From Pieris napi (Eukaryota > Arthropoda > Insecta > Lepidoptera > Pieridae), in assembly GCF_905475465.1 (NCBI RefSeq), contig NC_062251.1, forward strand, positions 3,279,001 to 3,343,000: 64,000 bases of DNA, in the 5' to 3' direction. Each line of letters opens with the position of its first letter. Position 1 is the stretch's first letter. The translations under genes and the position numbers were made by a program. The notes under the pieces are model-generated. The model worked only from the letters and a program-made list of their open reading frames with translations. It was not told where the DNA came from and made no database searches. Shown here one piece after another: positions 47,001 through 53,570 of the stretch.

Positions 47001-48316
47001 ATTGGATTTCCTAGATCGACATAACTTAAGCTAAATAGAAATTGACATATCCGCATTTTCCTCTCCAGTTTTTGACGTGATAACGTCTTTAAAATCGTTT
47101 TAGTCGGGTGACATGTTCAGAAACTTGTGTCACACCAAAACCTCACGAGCGCGATCGCAGGTATAACGAGAGAGAGACGGACCGATCTCCCGTCTCATCT
47201 CGAGCGCTGCCAGTCATTCCGTGAATGTATGAAGAAAAATGTATATCATAGTCGAATAAGTAAACTTGTTATTTTACACCAGAAATTTATCATCAAAAGT
47301 GTGAATAAAACGATAGATGTAATTTAAAATTTGAAAAAATTGTTATCTTCATTAATTCCTTACTTCCCAAAAACTTATATCACCAATAAGACGTTATCAC
47401 GTAAACATCTCGATCGTAAACCTACTTTACAAACAACCAATATTTTTTAAATCATGTGTGTACTTATATACACGCATTAGAAGTTATACTTCTTTGGCGC
47501 AACATTTTATCTATCGCCTTATTCTAACGTTTGTAGAAAAAACTACACGTTTTATTATACTATCTACTCGTAGTTTAATAAAGTTAAATATCACAAAAAG
47601 AAATCTACATAATTAAAGAAATGGAGATTTTTTATTAAAAAAATATCGGTTGTCCGTAAAGTCGGTTTACTGACGATAGTTGAACGTGACAACGTCATAA
47701 GAAAATACTGATGGAATGGTTGCATTCTTCAAAAGAAAATTTTAATTTTATTTGTTTGATAGATATTTTGTATGGATATAGAGAAGGAGGTAAATGGAAA
47801 TCACAATTGAATTGATCAAGTTACATTTATTTGTACGCATTAATACAATTATGTCAATTTTTGTGTGCAAGGGAGAGCGCGGAACGAGTGCTCTCGCTTG
47901 CACTTCAAGCCTTAAATGGAACGCTTCAGAGGTACCGCCGCATGCGTCATGTTTTTTCGTGCGTGCAGCCGGCTCCATCGAATATAAGACGTTGTCACGT
48001 CAAAAATATTGACTATGCTTACTTTAGGGTGCGGAGTGCGCGCGCATCGTAAAAATTTACTCTCATAATTTTTCCCTAACGCGCCAAAAGAAGTATAACT
48101 TCAAAAATCGCAACTAATTTGTTATTAATTAAACATTTATTTCAGTCATCTAAAGGCACTCGGTACGCTGTGGTGGGATTGGCCATTGTGACAAAAAAAT
48201 GTGATGTGAATTATTTTCCGGTCATCGTCACGAAAGTACCAGAGGTGTACAGCTGGATAGAATATATTATGAAAACCAACTATTTCGATACCACCTCCTT
48301 CAAATACTTAACTTAA
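19944..48316 (+). CDS. SPH gene B: complete clip-domain serine protease homologue, 367 aa
   Basis: Nine exons: 19944-20002, 24130-24194, 31784-31904, 32462-32599, 36398-36512, 39330-39441, 42202-42371, 46042-46194, 48146-48316. They sum to 1104 nt and all phases match. Layout: hydrophobic signal core at residues 21-34; clip domain with six Cys at 50, 60, 66, 84, 90 and 91; linker; CGYSNP at 107; GEYPWMVAI at 118-126; His157 kept; triad Asp replaced by Asn209; triad Ser replaced by Gly302 (CKGEGGSP). It should be catalytically dead. By family it is a secreted cofactor of the phenoloxidase or Toll proteolytic cascade (inference). The 28-kb span is mostly transposon-filled introns. The segment after residue 260 is strongly diverged from gene A. 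The start is the first ATG after an in-frame TAA and is shared with gene C. Confidence 0.86.
20062..20270 (+). mobile_element. S2 SINE, left part (gene B intron 1)
   Basis: Head and body of an S2 SINE; the tail continues at 23999-24062 after two later insertions. The orthologous SINE in gene C intron 1 is 60602-60810. Confidence 0.78.
20271..20645 (+). mobile_element. GACGTGATAACGTC MITE, copy 2
   Basis: Inserted in the SINE of gene B intron 1. Confidence 0.85.
20700..22166 (-). pseudogene. LINE-1f ORF, C-terminal part: reverse transcriptase
   Basis: Reverse transcriptase with SNYRPIAITSLFSK, SLDIAKAFDRVWH, GVPQGCVLSP and the YADDST catalytic site, then a Cys-poor C-terminal domain. It is out of frame with the endonuclease half. 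Confidence 0.82.
22091..23815 (-). pseudogene. LINE-1f ORF, N-terminal part: endonuclease and RT start
   Basis: The frame opens with a Pro/Gly-rich stretch, then AP-endonuclease motifs: NVRGLNSN, LLFLTETQ, ILGDFNAHH and GSSDHCVV. An internal deletion relative to the 43313-45754 copy joins KKAYN to LAQLPSG, and a frameshift near 22130-22165 ends the frame just after IHPSLKK. Confidence 0.8.
23999..24062 (+). mobile_element. S2 SINE, right part
   Basis: 'gaagcagatacagaaatcta' and 'ctgacctaaaaagcttgtag' are the SINE tail separated from 20062-20270. Confidence 0.75.
24130..24194 (+). CDS. Gene B exon 2 (signal core)
   Basis: Acceptor TTTTTCAG ends at 24129; donor GTAAAA from 24195. It reads FLLLCSVVGMAAGM then a polar stretch: a typical secretory h-region and small-residue cleavage zone. 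Nearly identical to gene C 60907-60971. Confidence 0.82.
24359..24949 (-). mobile_element. Helitron (gene B intron 2)
   Basis: On the minus strand starts TCTATACTAATATTATAAAG and ends ...GGCCAAGTCTACTAG. Same family as 38511-39307. Confidence 0.72.
25245..25620 (+). mobile_element. GACGTGATAACGTC MITE, copy 3
   Basis: Full length; starts TTTTGACGTGATAATGTC. Confidence 0.85.
25700..27870 (-). mobile_element. pogo/Tigger-like DNA transposon containing a LINE
   Basis: CAGTCAAAACCGTTTATAAC at 25700 and the inverse ending CGGTTTGACTG at 27870, each next to TA (25698-25699 and 27871-27872). Internal 'gtcgttata' repeats occur near both ends. A minus-strand scrap near 27320-27390 reads MDKMQKIFETGLKKRTKMTDYF, whose end looks like a PCNA-binding (PIP) box, known in pogo transposases. 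The rest of the transposase is missing. Confidence 0.68.
25948..27323 (-). pseudogene. LINE-1f, 5'-truncated copy inside the pogo-like element
   Basis: Poly(A) as T run at 25948-25968. The RT frame is open to 27323 (FRRGRSAGDLL, YADDST) but the endonuclease and RT start are missing. Very similar to 43294-45818. Confidence 0.85.
27919..28556 (-). mobile_element. piggyBac relic of the IFP2 type, internally deleted
   Basis: CCCTAGAAAGATAATCAT at the left and CTATCTTTCCAGGG at the right, each beside TTAA (27915-27918 and 28557-28560). Subterminal 'gcgtaaaatttacgca' repeats are at both ends. The sequence follows the T. ni piggyBac ends closely as far as I recall them. Only the start of the transposase remains (28129-28230). 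Confidence 0.82.
28129..28230 (-). pseudogene. piggyBac transposase N-terminal scrap
   Basis: From the ATG complement at 28228-28230: MGSI, a stop, then EILAALMQSDDELSCEDTDS, the acidic N-terminus typical of piggyBac transposase. Everything downstream has been deleted. Confidence 0.7.
29431..29962 (+). mobile_element. Palindrome-ended (GAAG) element inside the hAT-like element
   Basis: Starts TTTTTGAAGTGAAACTTCTT, ends AAAGAAGTTTCACTTCTTAC with GTGTACAC..GTACACGC palindromes. Confidence 0.6.
30355..30729 (-). mobile_element. GACGTGATAACGTC MITE, copy 4
   Basis: Full length, nested in the hAT-like element. Confidence 0.85.
31194..31568 (+). mobile_element. Palindrome-ended (GAAG) element, short form
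   Basis: Starts TTTTTGAAGTTATACTTCTT; ends AAAGAAGTATAAC, then 'cgcgcgtacgtaagtacacg'. Same form as 50676-51057. Confidence 0.7.
31784..31904 (+). CDS. Gene B exon 3 (clip domain, first part)
   Basis: Acceptor TTTCAG ends at 31783; donor GTAGTG from 31905. It encodes the first three clip cysteines in SGYCKT, GRC and SEC spacing. Homologous to gene C 63868-63979. Confidence 0.86.
32099..32279. mobile_element. 181-bp MITE in an S2 SINE tail
   Basis: CCCTGCGATTCTGTAACTCA and its inverse ending CAGAATCGCAGGG, arms ~38 bp. S2 tail sequence lies on the left (32070-32098). A right-half copy is at 45880-46012. Confidence 0.75.
32462..32599 (+). CDS. Gene B exon 4 (clip end and start of protease-like domain)
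   Basis: Acceptor CAAACAG ends at 32461; donor GTAAAT from 32600. It encodes PCFLPEKCC (clip cysteines 4-6), a Thr/Ala linker, CGYSNPSSYGFGEYPWMVAI. No RIVGG-type activation site is seen before the domain, in line with an SPH. Confidence 0.84.
32735..32955 (+). repeat. Penelope-like tail with inverted ends
   Basis: 'acggattgaagttttgtatt' is inverted at 32919-32940; it encloses 'cacgcgaaacgtcgg'. Confidence 0.5.
32956..33296. other. Intronic, fragments only
   Basis: 33002-33070 holds a LINE-tail scrap ('ttcacacttcgttgca') and a GAAG-element terminus. The remainder was not recognised. Confidence 0.4.
33297..33452. mobile_element. Foldback MITE, copy 1
   Basis: GGCCGATTTACATTATCTTA... with an inverse arm ending 'taagataatgtaaatc'; arms >40 bp. 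Inverted sister copy at 34639-34786. Confidence 0.75.
33976..34231. repeat. (AATAATA)n tandem array, ~36 units
   Basis: Perfect 7-bp periodicity for about 256 bp. Its open frames are an artefact of the 7-mer. Confidence 0.95.
34639..34786. mobile_element. Foldback MITE, copy 2
   Basis: AAGGCCGATTTACATTATC... to ...AATGTAAATCGGCCTT; inverted relative to copy 1. Confidence 0.78.
34800..35720. other. Intronic, no element recognised
   Basis: AT-rich, short open frames only. Confidence 0.4.
35721..36095 (-). mobile_element. GACGTGATAACGTC MITE, copy 5
   Basis: Full length, 300 bp before gene B exon 5. Confidence 0.85.
36398..36512 (+). CDS. Gene B exon 5 (His exon)
   Basis: Acceptor TTTACAG ends at 36397; donor GTAATC from 36513. 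It encodes VYLGAGVLIHKSVVMSAAHT; the catalytic His codon is 36483-36485, followed by Thr instead of the usual Cys. Confidence 0.86.
36524..36780 (-). mobile_element. S1 SINE after gene B exon 5
   Basis: Full-length reverse copy; its T run starts 11 bp after the exon 5 donor. Confidence 0.82.
36817..37005 (+). mobile_element. S2 SINE, 5'-shortened
   Basis: Starts inside the head ('tttcagcgtgcgactctc') and runs to the 'aggcccacacctaagaa' tail. Confidence 0.72.
37233..37864. mobile_element. Element with ~110-bp inverted arms
   Basis: TTATAGGTCGGTTATCGAAA... is inverted at 37784-37864, and the inner 'accaagctata' is inverted at 37767. The spacer is about 400 bp without a transposase. Confidence 0.72.
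38040..38220 (+). repeat. LINE 3' tail
   Basis: 'ggcgattaaaaagagtagcg...cgttctacgcccttgagaac' followed by 'atgaataaatgattttgact', same family as 60045-60225. Confidence 0.55.
38511..39307 (-). mobile_element. Helitron (family of 24359) hosting another Helitron
   Basis: Starts (as read) CTAGTAGACTCGGCCAAGCG; its 5' terminus is split at 39082/39304 by the nested element. Confidence 0.75.
39083..39303 (-). mobile_element. Nested Helitron (family of 10933)
   Basis: CTAGTGGACCC... to ...ATATATATAAAGA. Removal restores AGTATAGA of the host Helitron with an A-T insertion point. Confidence 0.8.
39330..39441 (+). CDS. Gene B exon 6
   Basis: Acceptor ATTACAG ends at 39329; donor GTAAGT from 39442. 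It aligns with gene A 1304-1409 (LKCRAGD for IKCRLGE; TQTTNE for TQNTNE) in the same phases. Confidence 0.84.
39714..40005 (-). repeat. 5S-rRNA-bearing repeat, copy 2
   Basis: Reverse copy of 19097-19403; 5S-like part 39818-39911 with a 4-base gap near the 'ctcgtccgatc' segment. Confidence 0.72.
40037..40190 (-). mobile_element. Helitron-type 3' fragment
   Basis: Minus-strand end ...GGGGCAGCTAG next to 'cgaacttcg'; the remainder is diverged. Confidence 0.35.
40198..41290 (-). pseudogene. Jockey-clade LINE, 5'-truncated, frameshifted
   Basis: Two frames, 41064-40687 and 40662-40237. The first has YADDTAILAS and VKYLGLHLNRRLTW. The second has VWTYGIQLWG, ISNSPWFIRN and IPTVKEEIK, typical of Jockey reverse transcriptase C-termini. 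Poly(A) as a T run at 40197-40205. Confidence 0.78.
41575..41945 (-). repeat. Dispersed repeat with (GTAT)n, inverse of 6445-6775
   Basis: Shares the 'aaccgactccttcggactcg' and 'cattaccattttcagcctaa' blocks. Confidence 0.6.
41969..42190 (+). mobile_element. S2 SINE next to gene B exon 7
   Basis: Head 'gccgtgttgacctagtggct' to tail 'atctgaggcccagaac', ending about 10 bp before the exon 7 acceptor. Confidence 0.75.
42202..42371 (+). CDS. Gene B exon 7 (Asp-to-Asn exon)
   Basis: Acceptor TTTTTCAG ends at 42201; donor GTAAGT from 42372. It encodes RNNVALLIL where gene A has ANDVALLIT; Asn209 (codon 42216-42218) replaces the triad Asp. CYSMGWG follows. A SINE ends just upstream of the acceptor. 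Confidence 0.87.
42440..43290 (+). pseudogene. Non-LTR reverse transcriptase relic
   Basis: Broken frames: GVPQGSTLGPFLFLVFINDL and VLFADDI (about 42550-42665); VYLGITMDSKLQWSPHIN (about 42865-42920); MTYGLLLWGHAADVETIF (about 43013-43066). It is a different LINE family from LINE-1f, cut by the LINE-1f insertion at 43294. Confidence 0.7.
43294..45818 (-). mobile_element. LINE-1f, 5'-truncated, best preserved copy
   Basis: Poly(A) as T run at 43292-43314; homology continues to about 45818, inside the endonuclease domain. Confidence 0.85.
43313..45754 (-). CDS. LINE-1f ORF: end of endonuclease and full reverse transcriptase
   Basis: An open frame of 813 codons from the first Met. Order: C-terminal endonuclease part (DVDGHKPSLLDLLLTSHPEN, GSSDHCVV), a linker with basic and Ser-rich patches, reverse transcriptase (DIHKSSGPDGIP, NYRPIAITSLFSK, FDRVWH, GVPQGCVLSP, YADDST) and a C-terminal domain ending RRYHLTSGEPPARLPPVL. 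The open frame implies recent arrival. Lacking the 5' end and most of the endonuclease, it should not move by itself. Confidence 0.82.
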   Translation of the reverse strand: MVPATTRIPDVDGHKPSLLDLLLTSHPENYQVSVDPPLGSSDHCVVRSTVPSTRPSRPRFMGCRRIWHYKSADWDGMRSFFASYPWGPMCFSPEAPDSVAASVAEVVLQGMELFIPFSAVPIGGKSQPWFKRSCKAASRRKRECFKAWAEAAKSRDANTSELKTAYNSASRSFKREITKAKSEHIARFGERLAQLPSGTRAFWSLAKAVQGNFCQPAIPPLHREDDSLAHTAKEKADLLGCLFASNSTLDDRGRSPPTISRCDSSMPEITFQQRAVRKALSSLDIHKSSGPDGIPPIVLRTCAPELAPVLTRLFRYLYLLGTAPKCWKTASIHPIPKKGDRSDPSNYRPIAITSLFSKIMETIINSQLLRYLEGHQLISDSQYGFRRGRSAGDLLVYLTHRWAEAIESKGEALAVSLDIAKAFDRVWHRALLSKLPAYGLPEKLCDWISSFLADRSIKVVIDGACSDLKPVNAGVPQGCVLSPTLFLLHINDMLQLSNIHCYADDSTGDTFYTGRAGISRAVVDEYRNKLVSEVETLLRGVSDWGRLNLVQFNPKKTQVCAFSAKKTPFVATPLFENTLLKATASIGILGVDISNDVQFRGHLEGKAKLASKKLGVLSKARRYFTPGHRMQLYKAQIRPHMEYCSHLWAGAPQYQLLPLDRIQRRAVRIVDDQSLSERLDPLALRRDVGSLCIFYRIYHGECSEELFGLIPAAEFHHRTSRQNTKFHPYHLDVRRSTTERFSRQFLPRTTTMWNQLPTEVFPNQFDLGSFKKRAYRFLKGRQRTREPSGIESVHGRRYHLTSGEPPARLPPVL
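45880..46012. repeat. Right half of the 32099-32279 MITE
   Basis: Shares 'cttatcagaatgccaaatca' to 'gtgagttacagaatcgca'. Confidence 0.68.
46042..46194 (+). CDS. Gene B exon 8 (Ser-to-Gly exon, diverged)
   Basis: Acceptor run of T then AG ends at 46041; donor GTAAGT from 46195. 51 codons in phase 0 ending CKGEGGSPLICSIP. Gly302 (codon 46165-46167) replaces the triad Ser. The first half shares little with gene A: the R-LG-F-LH-S-ICAGG segment is absent. Confidence 0.8.
46200..47068. other. Gene B last intron, left part
   Basis: A GAAG-element terminus (46240-46350) then a GC-rich patch (46350-46450). No gene recognised. Confidence 0.4.
47069..47445 (+). mobile_element. GACGTGATAACGTC MITE, copy 6
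   Basis: Full length, in the last intron of gene B. Confidence 0.85.
47642..48006 (-). mobile_element. Related GACGTGACAACGTC MITE, long form
   Basis: 'atcggttgtccgtaaagtcgg' end and GACGTTGTCACGTCAAAA end, the same layout as the six-copy family. Interior shared with 48715-48975. Confidence 0.72.
48146..48316 (+). CDS. Gene B last exon
   Basis: Acceptor ATTTCAG ends at 48145; TAA at 48314-48316. It encodes YAVVGLAIVTKKCDV ... VYSWIEYIM, the expected C-terminal strand pair and helix, plus a short extra tail. Confidence 0.86.
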   Translation, partial: SSKGTRYAVVGLAIVTKKCDVNYFPVIVTKVPEVYSWIEYIMKTNYFDTTSFKYLT

Positions 48317-48363
48317 ATATAATATGTTTACTAAATAGACCAAATCTTAAGGCTATATCAAAT

Positions 48364-48369
48364 AATAAA
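48364..48369 (+). terminator. Poly(A) signal of gene B
   Basis: AATAAA lies 47 nt after the gene B stop codon, the only canonical signal close to it. Confidence 0.5.
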
Positions 48370-48714
48370 AGCCTTTCCATACACAAATATAAATATATTA
48401 TCATCTTGACTTTAAAACATTGTATAAACTTAAGTATATTAGATGAACTTATTTACAGTAATTAAAAAAAAGATTATATACATTATACATTGAAATATAT
48501 AACTAACCTTATCATAAACTAAAATATATTATTAAAAGGAGTCCCTTTAGGCAAGGTTCCGAAGAAAAAAAAAGTGTTTTATTTAAATATTTCCTCAAAG
48601 ATAACATTCGAGGTTGGAGGAGCTTGTTGCAAATACCATGATATAAAACCAATAAGCCTTTTCTCAACCAACTAATAGACATACAGACAGAGACAAAACA
48701 TTTATTACTAACAA
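48370..48714. other. Gene B 3' flank
   Basis: AT-rich; nothing recognised. Confidence 0.4.
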
Positions 48715-48975
48715 AAAATCGGTTGTCTGTAAAGTCGGTTTACTGACGATAGTTGAACGTGACAACGTCACGAATCGCTCACTCAAGTAGGAGAGAGACA
48801 GATGTCGAACGCTGAAAAGCGCGGAGTCCGATTGTGCCTCTCTGTCGCTTCGCGCTCTCGCTTGCACTTCAAGCTTTAAATGGAACGCCTCAGAGCGAGG
48901 TAACGCCGCATGAGTCATGTTTTTTCGTGCGTGCAGCCGGCTCTATCGAATTATAAGACGTTGTCACGTCAAAAA
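48715..48975 (-). mobile_element. Related GACGTGACAACGTC MITE, short form
   Basis: Same ends as 47642-48006 and a shared 'cttgcacttcaagctttaaa' interior. Confidence 0.72.
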
Positions 48976-49346
48976 CACACACACACATAAATAAACACAC
49001 AAAATAAAAATTATCAAAGAAAAAAATACGATTAGATATAAAAAAAAATTCCCTTTGAAAAAAATGCGTGTGTACTGTGGCTGTAATTGGCCCTGGCTCA
49101 GCATTATTCTGAGGAGCAGACTTCACACTGGTCATTCTGCCAGAGACTACAGCAGCTAGTTTGCGCCTCAGTCGCAAAAAAAGAAAAAAAAAAGGGAATA
49201 TAATAATACTTAGTAGAAAAATAATAATAATAATATTAGTAAAAGTTAGCAGTGTAAGTAATGAAGTCTTGTGTAAAGGAGTGTAGTAAATAAAATAAAA
49301 TGTTAAAAATAAGAATAATTGTAAAGAAGTAGATAAATAAAAAAAA

Positions 49347-49923
49347 AGGGTGCGTGTACTTATGTACGCGCGTAAGAAGTTATACTTCTTTGGCATTATT
49401 AAAAATAGTTTTTGATTGCATGCAAATAATTAATTACAATTAAATAATCAAAGACTGGAAAAGGAGTCATTATAGTCAATAAAGTTCAGTTTACATTTGA
49501 AAAATTAAATAAATACCTAATTATTTATTATTATTCTCTTACATTAAGTGTATCATAAATTCTATTTAGTTAAAAGAATATATTATTATATATTTAGAAC
49601 ATCTCTACCAAACACTAAGATGTATGTTGTAGCTTTGGCAGTATTGCACAATATAAAATTAATAAATTTCTTTGAAAAAATAATTAAAACTCCTTTATTT
49701 GTTTAAAAGGTAAATGACAAATGTCATTATAGTCATTCAAAATTCTTGGCATACGAACTTCACGCATATTCTATTTCTTTTTACTTGTAGATTGTCTTAT
49801 TCCTATCTCGCTCGCGCACGCTATAATCACACTCCCAATTTTGTGTCACAGGTGCGCGCGCATCGTAAAATTTCACTCTCATAAATTTTTCATAACGCGC
49901 CTAAAGAAGTATAACTTCAAAAA
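49347..49923 (-). mobile_element. Palindrome-ended (GAAG) element, long form
   Basis: GGTGCGTGTACTTATGTACG then GAAGTTATACTTC at one end, GCGCCTAAAGAAGTATAAC at the other. Sister of 61950-62502. Confidence 0.72.
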
Positions 49924-49979
49924 AAAAGTGTGTGCGTGTTATCTTTACGCGCGATTGAAGTAAAACTTCTTTGGAAAAA

Positions 49980-50565
49980 TAGTAAATATCATATTATAAT
50001 TTAATTATATTTATTATTCATGTAGTATGGATCTTCATTTTAAATATAAATATACTAATAATAACATAATTACAAGAATCAGTATCAAATAAAACTAGTG
50101 AATGCTATCCTAAATAAACACGACCAAAAAACTGATTTAAATCAGTTCAAATAATGCACCACTAGATGGCGCTGACGGACTTATAAAACGTCTATTATAT
50201 ATTATCTAGTTAGTAATTATACTATAGTAATAGACTAGTTTTATTCGATCATGCATAGACCCACAAAGCAGTCCTTTCTTTATATACAACTAGATGTCGC
50301 TAGTAGAACAGAATCATTATTTTGATACATATTTAACACTAATGAATAATCTGAAATGGTTTGTATAATCTTGTCTAGCCCATTGAGGAACAAAATTATT
50401 TATGTTCGATAAATTTAATATTTTTATTTGGCGTCTGTAGAGTAGATGATTTATGACCGAGATGGCACTGATAACATTTTACGAAATATTCTTTGTTGCG
50501 GTAGGGAACAGAGGACACGAAATACTCAAAGTCATTTGCTCGGACAAAATTAATATAAGTTTTAT
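49980..50565. other. Intergenic between genes B and C
   Basis: AT-rich; no element recognised beyond a GAAG terminus at 49928-49980. Confidence 0.4.
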
Positions 50566-50675
50566 TTTTTGAAGTTATACTTCTTTTGGCGCGTTAGGGA
50601 AAAATTATGGGCCTCAATTTTAACGATGCCCGCGCAAACCGTCACTATAAACCCTGAAGTTAGCTAGAACATTTT

Positions 50676-51057
50676 AGTTTTTTGAAGTTATACTTCTTTA
50701 GGCGCGTTATGAAAAATTAATGAGAGTGAAATTTTACGATGCACGCGCACTGTTACACAAAATTAACAGAATGAAGTTTCCCACGGAAGATGCTACGGCA
50801 TTGGACATAATTTAAAAACAACATTCGAATAATAATAGAGTTTATGTTACACTTAATGTAAGAGAATAATAATAAATATTTATTTATTTCATTTTTCAAA
50901 TGTAAACTGAACTTTATTGACTATAATGACTCCTTTTCCAGTCTTTTATTATTTAATTGTTATTAATTATTTGCATGCAATCAAAAACTATTTTTAATAA
51001 TGCCAAAGAAGTATAACTTCTTTCGCGCGTACGTAAGTACACGCACCTTTTTTTTAT
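50676..51057 (+). mobile_element. Palindrome-ended (GAAG) element, short form
   Basis: TTTTTTGAAGTTATACTTCT to 'gcgcgtacgtaagtacacgc'; preceded by a second, truncated terminus at 50566-50660. Confidence 0.72.
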
Positions 51058-51537
51058 ATGTTATTAATTTCTCTCAAGAAACTAATAACCAAGAAACCTT
51101 CCTAAGAGGTTTTTTATTCAACTATTGATGCTGTATTTGTACGATATTTAGACAATGTTTCTTCAAGAATATATTTTGTATCATACTTTGGCTATCATAA
51201 GCCTTTTGTTACTCACATGTCTACTTAACTCCAACCAATAGGAGTAAAATAAATAGTCAATTTCAATATGTATAATTGTATAAGTTGCATGCTAAAATAA
51301 AAAATGTCCGTTTCTTTAATTACGTAGAAATAATGTTTTTGTGATATTTAAATAAACTTAATTTAACTAGATAATGCGTTATAATAAAACTTTCAATGTA
51401 TTAAATACCTTTTTTCTATTGTTAGTGTCGTTTTTTTAACAAGCGTAGAATAAAAATTTTGAAAAGATTTTAACTTGTTACGCCAAAGAAGTATTACTTC
51501 TAACGCGTGTACATAAGTATACACACGTTTTTTTATT

Positions 51538-51767
51538 TAATATAATGGTGGGCAAATGAGCAGGAGGCTCACCTGGTGTTAAGTGACACGCATGGTCACT
51601 CAATGCCAGAAGGCTCGTTAATGCGGTCCTATTAAGAATTGGTAGGTGGCAGGTAGCTGGTGCCACATAGTGGTAGAACGCGGCAAACACGGCTTTTAAA
51701 AAACGCACAGTTGTGGAACGACGGTCGTCGAGGTGATACGGGTGGAGTTTCGTATTCTGCCTCGATG
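51538..51767 (-). pseudogene. LINE-1f 3' fragment, diverged
   Basis: 'gcaggaggctcacctggtgt' and 'gttgtggaacgacgg' match the LINE-1f 3' end; it continues into a tandem array. Confidence 0.7.
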
Positions 51768-51902
51768 AAACCGATGATGAAACCGATGGTGAAACCGACG
51801 ATAAAACCGATGATGAAACCGATGGTGAAACCGATGATGAAACCGATGATGAAACCGATGATGAAACCGATGATGCAACCGATGATGAAACCGATGATGA
51901 AA
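51768..51902. repeat. 12-bp minisatellite grown inside a LINE fragment
   Basis: About eleven units of AAACCGATGATG and variants (GGTG, ACGATA). The seed sequence CCGATGATGAAA occurs once at this position in other LINE-1f copies. Confidence 0.85.
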
Positions 51903-51959
51903 CTCAGCTCAGCAGATCCGAACCCCCACCTCTACACAACGCACTTGCAGATTTTTCAT

Positions 51960-52600
51960 TAGACTTATGCTTTCTTTCTTTATTAGGTCAGAACCTAACA
52001 TCCTTCTTTCACAGTTTCTTGTTTCATATCATGAGGAGGTTCAACAAATGAGGAAAACATGATTATTATTTGGATCAAAAATACCATAGGGTTTTACCCA
52101 GACACAAGCCATCGTGTTTATAATAATAGCTAGGGTTGACACTATTCTTTTGGAGTGTTTATCTAAGTAAATAAAACTGTATCGCAAAAAATGTTGATGA
52201 TATCGTAACATCGATGTTAACTCACGGCCAATGCAACTTACGAAACAAATTATGTCTTCTATGACAAAAAATAGGTTTATTAAAATTTTGAACGCGTATT
52301 CGTTCACTGCTCATAAACTACTAGATTTAAGTGTAATTATGACGGGCCTAGACCGCATGTGATTTAATTTAAATAATACTGCTGTGTTTAATTTTGTAAT
52401 TTGGTGTTCTGTAAAACTATTAAAGAAATATTTTGGATAGCCCTATATAATGTTAACCACTGATAACCTCTTATTTTTTAGTCTTGTTTAATTCAGTTCT
52501 ATACAAGACTCCGAGAAATACCTACCTTTTGAAATGAGGTGAGTTTTTTATTAATATGCCATTTGATGCCTGGGTAGACACATACATATTATCGTCTATT
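51960..52600. repeat. Dispersed repeat, uninterrupted copy of 14690-16460
   Basis: Near-identical blocks to 14690-15045 and 16185-16460, adjoining here. Confidence 0.65.
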
Positions 52601-52754
52601 TTATTGATTTTTATAGATTAGAAACAACTGATTTGCCTGTAACTCAGCTCATGTCTTAGTAATATGTATATTCTAACAAAAGCTTTCTATCTCTTTTTAT
52701 CGTAAGATAATCAGAACTAGACGGAAAGAGACATGAATTTAGATTTATTTGCTA

Positions 52755-53206
52755 CTAGCGGACCCGACGGACGTTGTCCTGTCTTAACTATGAATATTGA
52801 TTTCAAATTGGTATAATTAATTAAAAAATATTTCAGAAACAGAGTGTTTATTATTCTAATGCTTTATGTTATACAACATTCTTTGTTTGTTTTTATATTA
52901 TCAATGTAATAACTCCGATCGAAGCATTTATTTTAAACGATATTCATTTTTCTTACATCCTCTTTGACGATATTTGCAGAACGCATTCTGTCAATGTTAT
53001 ATCAAACGCCATAAGGTTACATCAAAAAGTTCGAATTGTATGGTGGTTAAGTATTCTTCAATTTTCTAATTTTCCGCGCAATTTTTTTCTTTTTTCTAAG
53101 AACCTTCTCCTGACAATTACAAACACAACAAAAAAAATCAGACAAATCAGTCAAGCCGTTTTCATGTTATGCCGTGACAACGGAAAACGGGTTTCGTTTT
53201 TATATA
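52755..53206 (-). mobile_element. Helitron fragment cut by the LTR retrotransposon
   Basis: CTAGCGGACCCGACGGACGT at the 3' end; its far end stops at the LTR start at 53207. Confidence 0.5.
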
Positions 53207-53566
53207 TGTAAAGAGAATGATCTCTTTAATTTGAATATTCGCGCGCACTGCTAGTTCGTGAGTGAGCCGCGTCGTGTCACGTCAAGCTAGCTGACATTGT
53301 CAAAAATGTAAAGAGCAAATATGTTGAATTGCATTTTAATTTTATTTGTAAATTATTTTAATACTTAGTTATAGCTTAACATCGAGAGGTGATAACAATG
53401 AACTTTTATTGTCGTTTCTCTATTTACAGGTAAGATTATGTTAGTCTTGTAAGGATTGTATGTGTGTAACCCACTCGATAAATAAAATTGCATTCTCTAT
53501 TTACAGAGAAACAAATACAAGTTTTATTTAGCCTCTTGCTTGCTATTGAAATACAGACTATTGTCT
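53207..53566 (+). repeat. 5' LTR
   Basis: Starts TGTAAAGAGAATG. Contains AATAAA at 53481-53486. A 12-bp direct repeat CTCTATTTACAG ends at 53429 and 53506, the first copy followed by GTAAGA, so a 77-nt intron-like segment lies inside. Confidence 0.9.
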
Positions 53567-53570
53567 TATA

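Noticed and set aside
48890..49396. 168-codon minus-strand frame, hydrophobic
   Set aside because: AT-rich, crosses MITE and intergenic sequence, with low-complexity Leu/Ile/Phe content and no domain.
51660..51962. Repetitive MKPM-rich frame
   Set aside because: It arises from the 12-bp minisatellite within a LINE fragment, not a protein gene.
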